NCBI GenBank assembly: GCA_014649575.1
Contig: BMTH01000012.1
Location: 158,122 to 222,121 of the forward strand
Length of the DNA: 64,000 nt
Direction of reading: 5' to 3'
Origin: Streptomyces griseoincarnatus
GTDB lineage: Bacteria > Actinomycetota > Actinomycetes > Streptomycetales > Streptomycetaceae
Every line of letters starts with the position of its first letter. Position 1 is the stretch's first letter. A program made the position numbers and the translations under genes. The notes beneath the pieces are model-generated. The model ran no database searches. It worked only from the letters and a program-made list of their open reading frames with translations, and was not told the origin of the DNA. Shown here piece after piece: positions 24,552-32,426 of the stretch.

Positions 24552-25178
24552 TCAGCGCAGCCACGCGTGATCGCGGACGAGCGGAAGCCTGGCCCACACC
24601 CGGCCCAGACCGAGCGCGTCACCCGCCGACACCACCGCCAGAACGATCAGCACCACCGCGTACACCACGTGGTAGTCGGCGAACGGATTCGTCGACATGC
24701 TCGCCGACCCGTCCGACAGGTGCTTCGCCGGCGGCCACTCCGCCACCCACATCAGCGCCATCATCACCGACCCCGCCACCGCCGCCGGACGCAGCGCCAC
24801 ACCCGCCGTCAACGCCAGCCCGACCCCCAGCAGACCCAGCATGAACAGCCAGTCCGCCCACGCCGCCCCGGCCCACGAGTGGAACGTCGACTCCATCGGA
24901 CCGACCGCCACATGCCCGAGGAACCCCTCCGTGGGCGAACCCCCGTCGACCCAGCCCTTCCCGGACGCGGTGGCGTAACCGAACCCGAACGTCTTGTCCA
25001 GGAACGCCCACAGGAAGACGAACCCCATCAGCACCCGGGCCGACGCGAAGACACAGGCCCGTGCGGTGAGCGCGCCGGCCTCCGACTCCGCCACCCCCGA
25101 CGCGGAGACGCCGCCGCCACGACGGAACGACGGCAGACGGAAACCCGAACTACGATGCGTGGACTGGTGCACGGCCAT
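24552..25178 (-). CDS. DoxX-family membrane protein
   Basis: A 208-residue inner-membrane protein with four hydrophobic segments after a 40-residue cytosolic N terminus: CVFASARVLMGFVFLWAFLD, WADWLFMLGLLGVGLALTAG, AVAGSVMMALMWVAEWP and YHVVYAVVLIVLAVVSAG. The FLWAFLDKTFGFGYATASGK region is typical of the DoxX/DoxD-related proteins linked to thiosulfate or quinone chemistry in membranes. The ATG at 25178 has GAGGGAG upstream; the longer frame to 25271 lies in the promoter. Two island-type repeats are 90-135 bp upstream. Confidence 0.85.
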   Translation of the reverse strand: MAVHQSTHRSSGFRLPSFRRGGGVSASGVAESEAGALTARACVFASARVLMGFVFLWAFLDKTFGFGYATASGKGWVDGGSPTEGFLGHVAVGPMESTFHSWAGAAWADWLFMLGLLGVGLALTAGVALRPAAVAGSVMMALMWVAEWPPAKHLSDGSASMSTNPFADYHVVYAVVLIVLAVVSAGDALGLGRVWARLPLVRDHAWLR

Positions 25179-25254
25179 GACAGTGACTCCCTCGGAGAGA
25201 TCCGGCTGGTTCCTGACACCAGTCACTCTCCCGGACCCCACCCCCACGCACCCG

Positions 25255-25313
25255 ACGCCGAAGGTCCACACCCCGAAGACTCAACAGCCCCAATCCACAG
25301 GGACCTTCGGCCA
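25255..25313. promoter_or_regulatory. Two candidate inverted repeats upstream of doxX
   Basis: Site one, 25255-25268, reads TGGAC-CTTC-GGCGT on the minus strand; site two, 25300-25313, reads GGGAC-CTTC-GGCCA on the plus strand. They share the 11-mer GGACCTTCGGC in opposite orientation, and the same 11-mer occurs in the pflB site. Tandem sites spaced by about 45 bp are common for response regulators of the DosR type. Confidence 0.5.
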
Positions 25314-25504
25314 CCACCGGAGACAGAGCGGCCCGCCTGTACGCAACGGTGTCCCACCGCCGCGTACAGGCGGGCCCGAGGACCGGAGGGAAGACCTTCT
25401 CCCGAAGTCACGCCGGGTCACCTCGAGCACCGGCTGCCGGCGAGGGCGCCGCGGGTGTGCGCCCGCCGCCCCTGCCCGCCGGGATCAGCGTGGCAGGCCG
25501 GGCA

Positions 25505-25840
25505 TCACATGCCGGAGGACTCCGGACCGGGCGACGCGGGGTCCTCGCGGTGGAGGAAAGCCCCGAGGAGGTCGCCCACGGGGTGGTCGGCCTCGGCGGG
25601 ATGGCGCAGGGCCACGGTCGGGTCGATGGTGTAGCGGTTACGGCGGCCCACCCTGGTACGGGTGAGGTATCCGGCGGCCTCGAGGTCGGCGACGATGAGC
25701 TGGACGGCACGTTCGGTGATGCCGATGCCCGTGGCGATGTCACGCAGCCGCGTGTCGGGATCGCGGGCGATCTGCAGCAGGACGCGGGCGTGGTTGGTCA
25801 GGAAGGTCCACTGATCACCACGGGAGGAAGACACGCTCAT
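25505..25840 (-). CDS. Winged-helix transcriptional regulator (MarR/ArsR-like)
   Basis: A 111-residue cytosolic DNA-binding protein. DQWTFLTNHARVLLQIARDP is followed by the recognition region IATGIGITERAVQLIVADLE and the wing AGYLTRTRVGRRNRYTIDP. This is the small winged-helix type common in Streptomyces (often annotated MarR or helix-turn-helix). No metal- or ligand-binding cysteines are seen. The ATG at 25840 is used; a GTG lies six bases upstream. It is divergent from the usp-like gene at 25994, across an AT-rich region with a perfect palindrome that is a good autoregulatory site. Confidence 0.85.
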   Translation of the reverse strand: MSVSSSRGDQWTFLTNHARVLLQIARDPDTRLRDIATGIGITERAVQLIVADLEAAGYLTRTRVGRRNRYTIDPTVALRHPAEADHPVGDLLGAFLHREDPASPGPESSGM

Positions 25841-25877
25841 GGACACCCATCATACGAAGCGTGATTCGCGTATCAAC

Positions 25878-25895
25878 CATAGACGAAAGTCTATG
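25878..25895. promoter_or_regulatory. Perfect 18-bp inverted repeat, probable operator
   Basis: CATAGAC-gaaa-GTCTATG lies in an unusually AT-rich divergent promoter between the winged-helix gene and the usp-like gene. A second repeat, GCGAA...TTCGC (25897-25913), overlaps its right side. A TTGACG hexamer at 25920-25925 could be a -35 element for the rightward gene. Likely target of the adjacent regulator. Confidence 0.6.
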
Positions 25896-25993
25896 GGCGA
25901 AAAAAAATTCGCGTAATTCTTGACGGGTTAGTCGTGGGCGAGTGACGCTTGAGTCATCCCCCGAAACCGTCCGCTCTTCCGAAGGGGGCCGCT

Positions 25994-26542
25994 GTGTCCC
26001 AACAGCCCCTGGATCGTCCCGTGATCCCCGCCGAACGGGTCCCCCCGGTTCCTCCACCACGTCCGGTGACCGCTCTCCTGGCGGACTCCGTCCAGGACAT
26101 CGCCGTCATCGACACCGCACTGCGACTGGCTGTCCCGCGTCGGGCGCCTCTGCTGCTCGTCGCCGTCCTGCCCGCGCACGCCCACTCATCCGTCACCGCG
26201 GACACGTATGCGGCCCGTGCGGTGATGGGCCGGGTGCTGCCCCGGGTGCGGCGGGCCGGCCTGGACCACATTCCCGTCGTCCACCGCGTCGCGCCGCGCG
26301 GCACCCGACTGCGGGCGGCGGGGGCGGTACTGGACGTCGCCGCCCGCCACCTGTCCTCGGTGCTGGTGGCCGCCGCCAGGGGACCGGCCGGACTGGACGC
26401 TCACATTCTGACCGAGGCCTCCGCCCTGCGGTGCGGCCCGTTCGTGCACAGCGTCGCGCCGACGGCCTGGAATCCGTTCGCCTCTGCGCGGTGTGGCCCC
26501 GGCTCGACGCGCCGGCCCTCGGCGTCGGGCCCGGCGTGGTGA
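25994..26542 (+). CDS. Divergent Usp-like protein
   Basis: A 182-residue protein not confidently assigned. The pattern is Usp-like: a first strand-helix (PVTALLADSVQDIAVIDTALRLA), second strand (PLLLVAVLP), a long helix (YAARAVMGRVLPRVRRAG), and late strand-helix segments (VLDVAARHLSSVLVAAARGP). It lacks the N-terminal VGVDGS and the ATP motif, so nucleotide binding is unlikely. The GTG at 25994 has AAGGGGG upstream. The last 30 residues are Arg/Ser/Pro-rich and may be readthrough of a lost stop. Position beside the island supports a stress role. Confidence 0.6.
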   Translation: MSQQPLDRPVIPAERVPPVPPPRPVTALLADSVQDIAVIDTALRLAVPRRAPLLLVAVLPAHAHSSVTADTYAARAVMGRVLPRVRRAGLDHIPVVHRVAPRGTRLRAAGAVLDVAARHLSSVLVAAARGPAGLDAHILTEASALRCGPFVHSVAPTAWNPFASARCGPGSTRRPSASGPAW

Positions 26543-26909
26543 GGAACTGCCCGCCGATGTGCGGCGCACCGCTGTCCTGCTCGCGCCGGCGCCACCGCAC
26601 CGCCCACGACCGACCACCCGCGAGACCGGGAGGTGATCACCCGTGTGAACCGGCGACCCGGACCCGGCTCCCCTCCGCACGTGCCAGGGTCCGGGGCTCG
26701 CCCTGGTCGTGTGCGATGTCGCAGCCCACCGGGGACTGAGACACACCACCTCTCCTCACACCGCGTCAGCCGGTGTCCGACACCTCGTCAGCGAACTCGG
26801 GCACGTTCGCGGCTGGAGCCGACGTGGGCGCCGCACGACTCGCGCGTTGCCGGGCATGCGCAGCAGTGGCCAGCGCCCTCCTGCCGACGCACGGCGCCGT
26901 ATCCGCAGG
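26543..26909. other. Intergenic, no gene supported
   Basis: Between the usp-like gene and the end of the pirin gene. Short open frames here have no ribosome site or family similarity. A fragment LALVVCDVAAHRG in the + frame (about 26695-26735) is faintly reminiscent of a STAS-type core, too short to call. Confidence 0.3.
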
Positions 26910-27881
26910 TCAACGCGCCCTCCCTCGCGGCTTCAAGGGCGCGTTCGGCAGTCCCGGCGCGGGCAGTGGAGCCCCGTCGTAACCTCGCACCTCGCCGAAG
27001 CGTGACCCCTTCATCCAGTCCTCGCGGGCCTGCACGATCTCGTCATGCGACCGCCCGATGAAGTTCCACCACATGATGATCTCCTCGCCGAAAGGCGGGC
27101 CGCCGAGGAGGATCAGGCGGGCCGGGGCCGTGCCCCGGTTGGTGAGGGTGAGGCAGGTGCGGCCCGGCGCCGTGTAGGCGAGGGCGGCCCGTTCCACCGG
27201 GGTGTCCTCGACGAGGACGTCCCCCGTGTCGACGAGCACCCCGTGTTCGAAGGCCGGGTCGACGTCCAGCACCAGCCGCGCACCCGGGGACACCGTGAGT
27301 TCCGCACCCAGCAGCGGCGTGAACGTGCGGACCGGTGACGTGTCGCCCGCGAGGGCGCCGAGGAAGACCCGGGCCTCGCCGCCGTTCAGGGTGACGGGGT
27401 GCGGGACGTAGTGCTGGAAGTCCTTCTCCGTGCCCCGGTGTTCGTCCGGCAGCGCCACCCACAGCTGCACGCCGTGCAGGATCGTCGTGTCCGGCGTCGA
27501 GACCTCCGAGTGGGCGATGCCATGGCCGCCGGTCATCAGGTTCAGCTCGCCGGGGCGGACGTAGGCGTGGCTGCCGAGGCTGTCACGGTGTTCGATCTCC
27601 CCGCTGAACAGCCAGCTCACCGTCTGCAGACCCGTGTGCGGGTGCGGCGGGACGTTCATGCCGCCGGTTCCGGCGACGTCGTCGGGGCCGTAGTGGTCGG
27701 CGAAGCACCAGGCGCCGATGAGCGACCGGGCCCGCTGCGGCAGGGTGCGCCGCACCTGCATCGCGCGGGGGCCGCCGAGCGGCACGTCACGGGCCGTGAG
27801 GATCTCGACCTCGGCCGGGCGGTCCGCCTCGGTCTCGCCACCGCACCTCATCTCCGCCGGTCGTGTCTCCGTGTTGCTCAT
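26910..27881 (-). CDS. Pirin family protein
   Basis: A 323-residue bicupin. The N-terminal cupin carries the metal-binding residues in the pirin motif FADHYGPDDVAG, MNVPPHPHTGLQTVSWLFSG and GGHGIAHSE; the C-terminal pirin_C domain includes ALLYTAPG-like AALAYTAPGRTCL, LGGPPFGEEIIMWWNFIGR. In bacteria pirins act as quercetinases or modulate pyruvate dehydrogenase; the role here is not fixed. The ATG at 27881 has GGGAGG upstream. It is monocistronic, convergent with nothing recognisable on the left. Confidence 0.93.
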   Translation of the reverse strand: MSNTETRPAEMRCGGETEADRPAEVEILTARDVPLGGPRAMQVRRTLPQRARSLIGAWCFADHYGPDDVAGTGGMNVPPHPHTGLQTVSWLFSGEIEHRDSLGSHAYVRPGELNLMTGGHGIAHSEVSTPDTTILHGVQLWVALPDEHRGTEKDFQHYVPHPVTLNGGEARVFLGALAGDTSPVRTFTPLLGAELTVSPGARLVLDVDPAFEHGVLVDTGDVLVEDTPVERAALAYTAPGRTCLTLTNRGTAPARLILLGGPPFGEEIIMWWNFIGRSHDEIVQAREDWMKGSRFGEVRGYDGAPLPAPGLPNAPLKPRGRAR

Positions 27882-28019
27882 GCCGGGTGCCTCCCACCGA
27901 GGACGTTCGACCTTCAAGGAAGTTCGAGATTCAACATTCTCGCACGCACGGACGACTATAGAACGCCGGACCGCGCCACGCGCGCGGAAGCGTCCGCGGG
28001 CCGAGAACAGACCTACCGT

Positions 28020-29210
28020 TCATGCCTCCGCCGGCACCGGCCGCCTCAGCAGATAGCCCGCCGCCGAGATCACCAGCACCGCCATGCAGGCGATGAACAC
28101 CAGGCCCGCGCTCTCCAGACCCAGCGGTTCCGCCAGCAGGCCCACCCCGATGACCGGGACCGAGATACCGGTGTACGCCACGACGAACAGCGACGAGATC
28201 ACCGCCGCCCGGCGGTCCGGCGGTGACGCCCGGCCCACCGCGGTCAGCGCCCCGCGGAACGCCAGGCCCTGGCCCACTCCGCCGACGAGGGCGCTCGGCA
28301 CCACCAGCGCCAGCGAGTCCCAGTGCAGCGCGCCCGCCAGCAGGGCGAGGCCGGCGAGCAGCCCGGCACAGCCCAGCGGGAGGGACCGGCTCACTCCCAC
28401 GCGGCCGACCGCCGTCTGTCCGGCGATCGACGCGAAGAACGCCGTCGCGACGACCGCGCCGCTCACCGCGTGGTCGGTCACGTCGAGGTACTGCGCGAGG
28501 AACGCGGGACTGACGGAGGTGAACACCCCGAACAGGGCGAAGCCCACGAACGCGGCCGTCGCCGCCGGCCCGAACACGGCCCGGACGTGCGGGGGCACCC
28601 CGGGACGCTGCGGCCGTACGGTGCGCAGCGGGCGCAGGTCCCGCACGGTCTCGGGCAGCCACAGCAGCACCGCCACCGAGCAGGCGACCAGGGTCAGGTG
28701 GACGGCGTACGGGAGGTGGAGCGGCCAGGGGGCGTACTCGGCCAGGATCCCGGCGAGCAGGGGGCCGCAGCCGAGGCCTCCCATGTTGACGGCCGTGGCG
28801 ACGAACGTGGCGCGGGAGGCCTGGCCGGGCGGGGCCGATTCCATGACGTAGGCTGTGGCGGCTCCGGTGAACAGGCCCGCCGACAGGCCCGACAGGAGCC
28901 GCCCGGCGTACAGCCAGGCGATGTCGGAGGCCAGCAGGAAGCACACCGCGCTCGCGGCCGCGCAGGCTAGGCCCCACAGCAGGACCGGGCGTCTGCCGAC
29001 GGCGTCGGAGGCGTTGCCCGCGAGCAGCAGGGCGCCGATGACGGCGAAGGCGTACACCGCGTACACGACGGTGACCGTCAGCTCGGAGAAGCCGAACTTC
29101 TGCTGGTAGAGCGGGTACAGCGGGGTCGGCAGCGTGGTGCCGGTCATGCACACCGCGAACACGGCGCCGCCGAGCAGGCACACGCGCCATCCGAGCCGGT
29201 CACCGGTCAT
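28020..29210 (-). CDS. MFS transporter (12 TM)
   Basis: A 396-residue inner-membrane exporter with twelve hydrophobic segments. The motif A loop after TM2 is GNASDAVGRRPVLLWG. A second-half counterpart (GQTAVGRVGVSR) follows TM8. The TTLPTPLYPLY start and VVYAVYAFAVIGALL are typical of the YcaD/DHA1-like permeases abundant in Streptomyces. The substrate is unknown. It is divergent from the TetR gene at 29345, whose operator lies about 110 bp upstream of this start, so TetR may control both exporters. Confidence 0.9.
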   Translation of the reverse strand: MTGDRLGWRVCLLGGAVFAVCMTGTTLPTPLYPLYQQKFGFSELTVTVVYAVYAFAVIGALLLAGNASDAVGRRPVLLWGLACAAASAVCFLLASDIAWLYAGRLLSGLSAGLFTGAATAYVMESAPPGQASRATFVATAVNMGGLGCGPLLAGILAEYAPWPLHLPYAVHLTLVACSVAVLLWLPETVRDLRPLRTVRPQRPGVPPHVRAVFGPAATAAFVGFALFGVFTSVSPAFLAQYLDVTDHAVSGAVVATAFFASIAGQTAVGRVGVSRSLPLGCAGLLAGLALLAGALHWDSLALVVPSALVGGVGQGLAFRGALTAVGRASPPDRRAAVISSLFVVAYTGISVPVIGVGLLAEPLGLESAGLVFIACMAVLVISAAGYLLRRPVPAEA

Positions 29211-29318
29211 GCCCCGACGTTAGCCGTGGAGCGGCCGGTCGCCCGCCTCAGTACGCCGACGGCGTGACCGCTCGGGAGCAGCCCATGGACATGATCAGCC
29301 GACACAATTTTTCATGTC

Positions 29319-29341
29319 GTGCATTTTTGCATAGCATGCAC
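29319..29341. promoter_or_regulatory. Inverted repeat over the tetR start, probable TetR operator
   Basis: GTGCA...TGCAC (GTGCAT and ATGCAC at the ends of a 23-bp AT-rich element) stops four bases before the tetR ATG at 29345. Local composition is far more AT-rich than its surroundings. The overlap with the start suggests a short or leaderless transcript repressed by its own product. Confidence 0.6.
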
Positions 29342-29344
29342 ATC

Positions 29345-30106
29345 ATGACGGGGAAGGACGCCGCGGGCGGCGGACTGCGGGAGCGCAAGAAGCGCGCGAC
29401 ACGCGCCGCGCTCGCGGAGGCGGCGGTGCGGCTGGCCGCCGAGCACGGGGCGGACCAGGTGACGGTCGAGGCGATCAGCGCCGCGGCCGGCGTGTCCGTA
29501 CGGACCTTCTTCAACTACTTCGACTCGCGCGACGACGCCTTCGTCGTCGTCGACGCGGACGCCAGCGAGCGCGTACGACGGGCGTTCCTCGCGGCGCCGC
29601 CGGAGCTCCCGCCGCTGGAGGCGCTGCGCGAGGCGCTCGCCGCCGAGCTGAGGGAGGCGGAGCGGCAGCACGAGCTGTGGAGCCTGCACGCCGGCGTGCT
29701 GCGGTCCGCCCCGCACCTCCTGGTGCGCAACCTCGGCGCGCAGATGGCCGACGAGTCGGGGCTCGCCGAGGCGATCGCCCGGCGGATCCGCGCCGGGGAC
29801 GACCCGGACGACGACGCCGTGGCGTCCGGGGGCGGCGACGCGGATGCGGAAGCCGTCCCGCACAGGGACCAGCCGGACACCGCCGGCGCGCGTCCCGGGA
29901 GTCCCCCCGAGACCGCCCCTCCCGAGGGCGACGCCGACCGTGCCGCTCCCGGGCTGTACCCGCGGCTGCTCGCCGCGGTCGCCGGCACGGCGGTGCGGGT
30001 GAGCGTGCAGCACTGGTGCGAACGGCCGGACGAGCTGTCGTTCGCCGACGTGTTCCGCGAGGTGTTCGACCTGCTCGCCGCCGGCCTGCCGGCCCCGGCC
30101 CGGTAG
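29345..30106 (+). CDS. TetR-family repressor
   Basis: A 253-residue cytosolic regulator. Residues 8-60 form the TetR helix-turn-helix (LRERKKRATRAALAEAAVRL, VTVEAISAAAGVSVRTFFNYF). The ligand domain has an acidic, low-complexity insertion at about 160-205 (GDDPDDDAVASGGGDADAEA) not usual in the family. The start is uncertain among ATG 29336 and 29345, because no Shine-Dalgarno is visible and both lie against the operator. It precedes the DHA2 exporter by about 100 bp and very probably represses it. Confidence 0.9.
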   Translation: MTGKDAAGGGLRERKKRATRAALAEAAVRLAAEHGADQVTVEAISAAAGVSVRTFFNYFDSRDDAFVVVDADASERVRRAFLAAPPELPPLEALREALAAELREAERQHELWSLHAGVLRSAPHLLVRNLGAQMADESGLAEAIARRIRAGDDPDDDAVASGGGDADAEAVPHRDQPDTAGARPGSPPETAPPEGDADRAAPGLYPRLLAAVAGTAVRVSVQHWCERPDELSFADVFREVFDLLAAGLPAPAR

Positions 30107-30207
30107 GCGCCGGCCCGCTCGGGACGCCGGCCCTCCCCTCCCCCAACGCTTCCGCCCCTTCCGGGGCGTGATCCCGCTTTTCCCACCGATCCGTGAGAGA
30201 GACGACC

Positions 30208-31812
30208 GTGACCGCAACACAGGCGCCGCAGGAGGCGCCGCCCACCGCCATGACCAACCGGCAGATACTCCAGGCCATGTCCGGGCTGATGGCCGGCATG
30301 TTCGTGGCGATCCTGGCGGGCACCGTCGTGGCCAACGCGCTGCCGACGATCATCGCCGACCTGGAGGCGAGCCAGTCCTCCTACACCTGGGTCGTCACCG
30401 CGGAACTGCTGGCCATGACGGCGACCGTCCCGCTCTGGGGCAAGCTGTCCGACCTGTTCGACAAGAAGCTGCTGCTCCAGTTGTCGCTGGGCATGTTCGT
30501 CGCGGGCTCGCTGCTCGCGGGCTTCTCGCACGATGTCGAACTGCTCATCCTCAGCCGTGTCGTGCAGGGCATCGGCGCGGGCGGTCTGACCGCGCTGGCC
30601 CAGGTCGTCATGGCGGCGATCATCCCGCCCCGCCGGCTCGGCAAGTACGCCGGCATCTTCGGCGCCGTGTTCGCCATCGGCACCGTCGCCGGACCGCTGG
30701 TCGGCGGCGTGCTGGTCGACACCTCGTGGCTGGGCTGGCGCTGGTGCTTCTTCATCGGCGTGCCGTTCGCGCTGCTCGCCATCGCGCTGCTCCAGCGCAC
30801 CCTGCGCCTGCCGGCGGTGGCCCGCCGCGAGGTGAAGATCGACTTCCTGGGCGCCTTCCTGATCGTGGCGGGCGTCTGCGCCCTGCTGATCTGGGTGACC
30901 CTGGCGGGCAACGAGTTCGACTGGGCCTCCTGGCAGACCGCCGCGCTCACCGGCGCCGGCGTTCTGCTGCTGGTCGCCGCGGTGTTCGTCGAGGCGCGGA
31001 CGGCCGAGCCGGTCATCCCGCTGGGCATCTTCCGCAACCGCACCGTCACCCTCACCACCGTCGCCAGCCTGCTGGTCGGTGTCGCCATGTTCGGCGGCAC
31101 GGTGTTCCTCTCGCAGTACTTCCAGGTCTCCCTCGGCAAGTCCCCGACCGTGGCCGGTCTGATGAGCCTGCCGATGATCCTCGGTCTGCTGGTCTCGTCG
31201 ACCGTCGCCGGCCAGATCATCAGCAAGACCGGTGTGTGGAAGCGCTACCTGGTGGCGGGCGCGGTGATCATGACCGTCGGCCTCGGCCTGCTGTCCACCA
31301 TCGACGCGGACACCTCCTTCACCCTGCTCAGCGCCTACATGGCGGTGCTCGGCATCGGCGTCGGCATGCTGATGCAGAACCTGGTGCTGGCCGCGCAGAA
31401 CGACGTGCCCGCGAGCGAGCTGGGCGCCGCGACCTCCGTGCTGTCCTTCTTCCGCAGCATGGGCGGCACCATCGGCACCAGCGTCCTGGGCGCCATCCTC
31501 GCCAACCGGGTCGCGTCCGAGATGACCAAGGGCCTGGACGCCGCGGGCATCCCCGCGGGCGGTGACGGCGGCGGTGAGAACAGCGTGCCCGACATGAGCA
31601 CCCTGCCCGAGCCGGTGCGGCAGATCGTCGAGCACGCCTACGGTGTCGCCACCGCCGACCTGTTCCTCATCGCCACGCCGTGCGCGCTGCTGGCGCTGCT
31701 CACCGTGGTGTTCATCAAGGAGAAGCCGCTGAAGACGACCAGCGGCATGGAGCGCCTCGCCGAGGAGGCCGCCACCGCGACGGAGACGGACAAGACCGTC
31801 GTCGGGAGCTGA
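30208..31812 (+). CDS. DHA2-family multidrug exporter (EmrB/QacA type, 14 TM)
   Basis: A 534-residue drug/proton antiporter. Signatures are VVANALPTIIADLEASQSSYTWVVTAELLAM-type TM1-2, the motif A loop LWGKLSDLFDKK, and motif C GAVFAIGTVAGPLVGGVLVD. The late external loop GGDGGGENSVPDMSTLPEP and the cytosolic tail end with the coding region. The GTG at 30208 follows GAGAGA at a good distance; an in-frame GTG at 30193 would add five residues. Preceded by its probable TetR repressor and followed by a strong hairpin terminator. The substrate is unknown. Confidence 0.93.
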   Translation: MTATQAPQEAPPTAMTNRQILQAMSGLMAGMFVAILAGTVVANALPTIIADLEASQSSYTWVVTAELLAMTATVPLWGKLSDLFDKKLLLQLSLGMFVAGSLLAGFSHDVELLILSRVVQGIGAGGLTALAQVVMAAIIPPRRLGKYAGIFGAVFAIGTVAGPLVGGVLVDTSWLGWRWCFFIGVPFALLAIALLQRTLRLPAVARREVKIDFLGAFLIVAGVCALLIWVTLAGNEFDWASWQTAALTGAGVLLLVAAVFVEARTAEPVIPLGIFRNRTVTLTTVASLLVGVAMFGGTVFLSQYFQVSLGKSPTVAGLMSLPMILGLLVSSTVAGQIISKTGVWKRYLVAGAVIMTVGLGLLSTIDADTSFTLLSAYMAVLGIGVGMLMQNLVLAAQNDVPASELGAATSVLSFFRSMGGTIGTSVLGAILANRVASEMTKGLDAAGIPAGGDGGGENSVPDMSTLPEPVRQIVEHAYGVATADLFLIATPCALLALLTVVFIKEKPLKTTSGMERLAEEAATATETDKTVVGS

Positions 31813-31826
31813 AACCCCCTCCGTGC

Positions 31827-31875
31827 GCGGGACGAGCGCCCCAGGGCCGGGACGGCCGTGGGGCGCTCGTCCCGC
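31827..31875 (+). terminator. Hairpin terminator after the DHA2 exporter
   Basis: A perfect 17-bp stem (GCGGGACGAGCGCCCCA against TGGGGCGCTCGTCCCGC) around a 15-base loop begins 14 bp after the stop. There is no U-tract, as is usual in Streptomyces. Confidence 0.85.
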
Positions 31876-31899
31876 TGTCAGCGGGGCGCTCCGCTGACC

Positions 31900-32070
31900 G
31901 CCCGGGCCCGTCGTCGCCACCGACTTCACGACGTGGCGCTGGAAGAGGACGAACACCGGCGCCGGCGGCAGGGCGGCGAGCACCGAGGACGCCACGGTCC
32001 GGGCATAGTTGACGCCGTAGGCGTCCTTCACGGCGGTGATGCCGACCGGCGGGGTCATCAGGGCCGGTAC
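31900..32070 (-). pseudogene. C-terminal remnant of a sugar ABC permease
   Basis: The minus frame encodes MTPPVGITAVKDAYGVNYAR, then VASSVLAALPPAPVFVLFQRHVVKSVATTG, the end of a binding-protein-dependent (MalG-type) permease: last transmembrane helix plus the FQRH...ATTG tail. Nothing upstream matches the rest of such a gene, and the normal stop is missing. It lies between the terminator and the LacI regulator; it may be the trace of an older sugar locus. Confidence 0.6.
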
Positions 32071-32317
32071 GGTGCGGGGCACGCTCACGGCGCGGGCGGT
32101 CGTCTTCGGCGGATCGCGCGACACGGACGGGCGAGGCACGCACCCGGCGCGAGCGGCCCCGCCGAGCTCGCGACCGGCGCCCGCCATGTGGGCGAAGACG
32201 CGGTTTCAGGGGCGACGGCGCGGCCCCGGGCCTGCGGCCAAGGCGGTCGCGGGTGCCAGAGCGCCGGTGCGCCCCGGCACCCCCGCCCGGAGCCTTGTCA
32301 TCGCCCGGTCACGGCGT

Positions 32318-32335
32318 GTATAACGTTGTAAAACT
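32318..32335. promoter_or_regulatory. LacI-type operator upstream of the lacI-like gene
   Basis: TATAACGTTGTAAAAC is an AACGTT-centred dyad 92 bp before the regulator start, in an AT-rich island within GC-rich DNA. The core AACGtTG matches sites at 33599 and 44340. The surrounding gap (32188-32426) shows no gene. Confidence 0.6.
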
Positions 32336-32426
32336 TGAGCCCAGCGGCTCGGCACACGACTCTCGAGGTGACGGCTCCGCAATCCGCACCCGCCTACCGG
32401 GTCGGGCCGCTCACGAAGGGATTGCC

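Noticed and set aside
29515..32187. 890-codon minus-strand open frame
   Set aside because: Antisense to the TetR and DHA2 exporter genes; low-complexity His/Glu/Gly-rich product. Only the first ~100 codons overlap a true permease relic.
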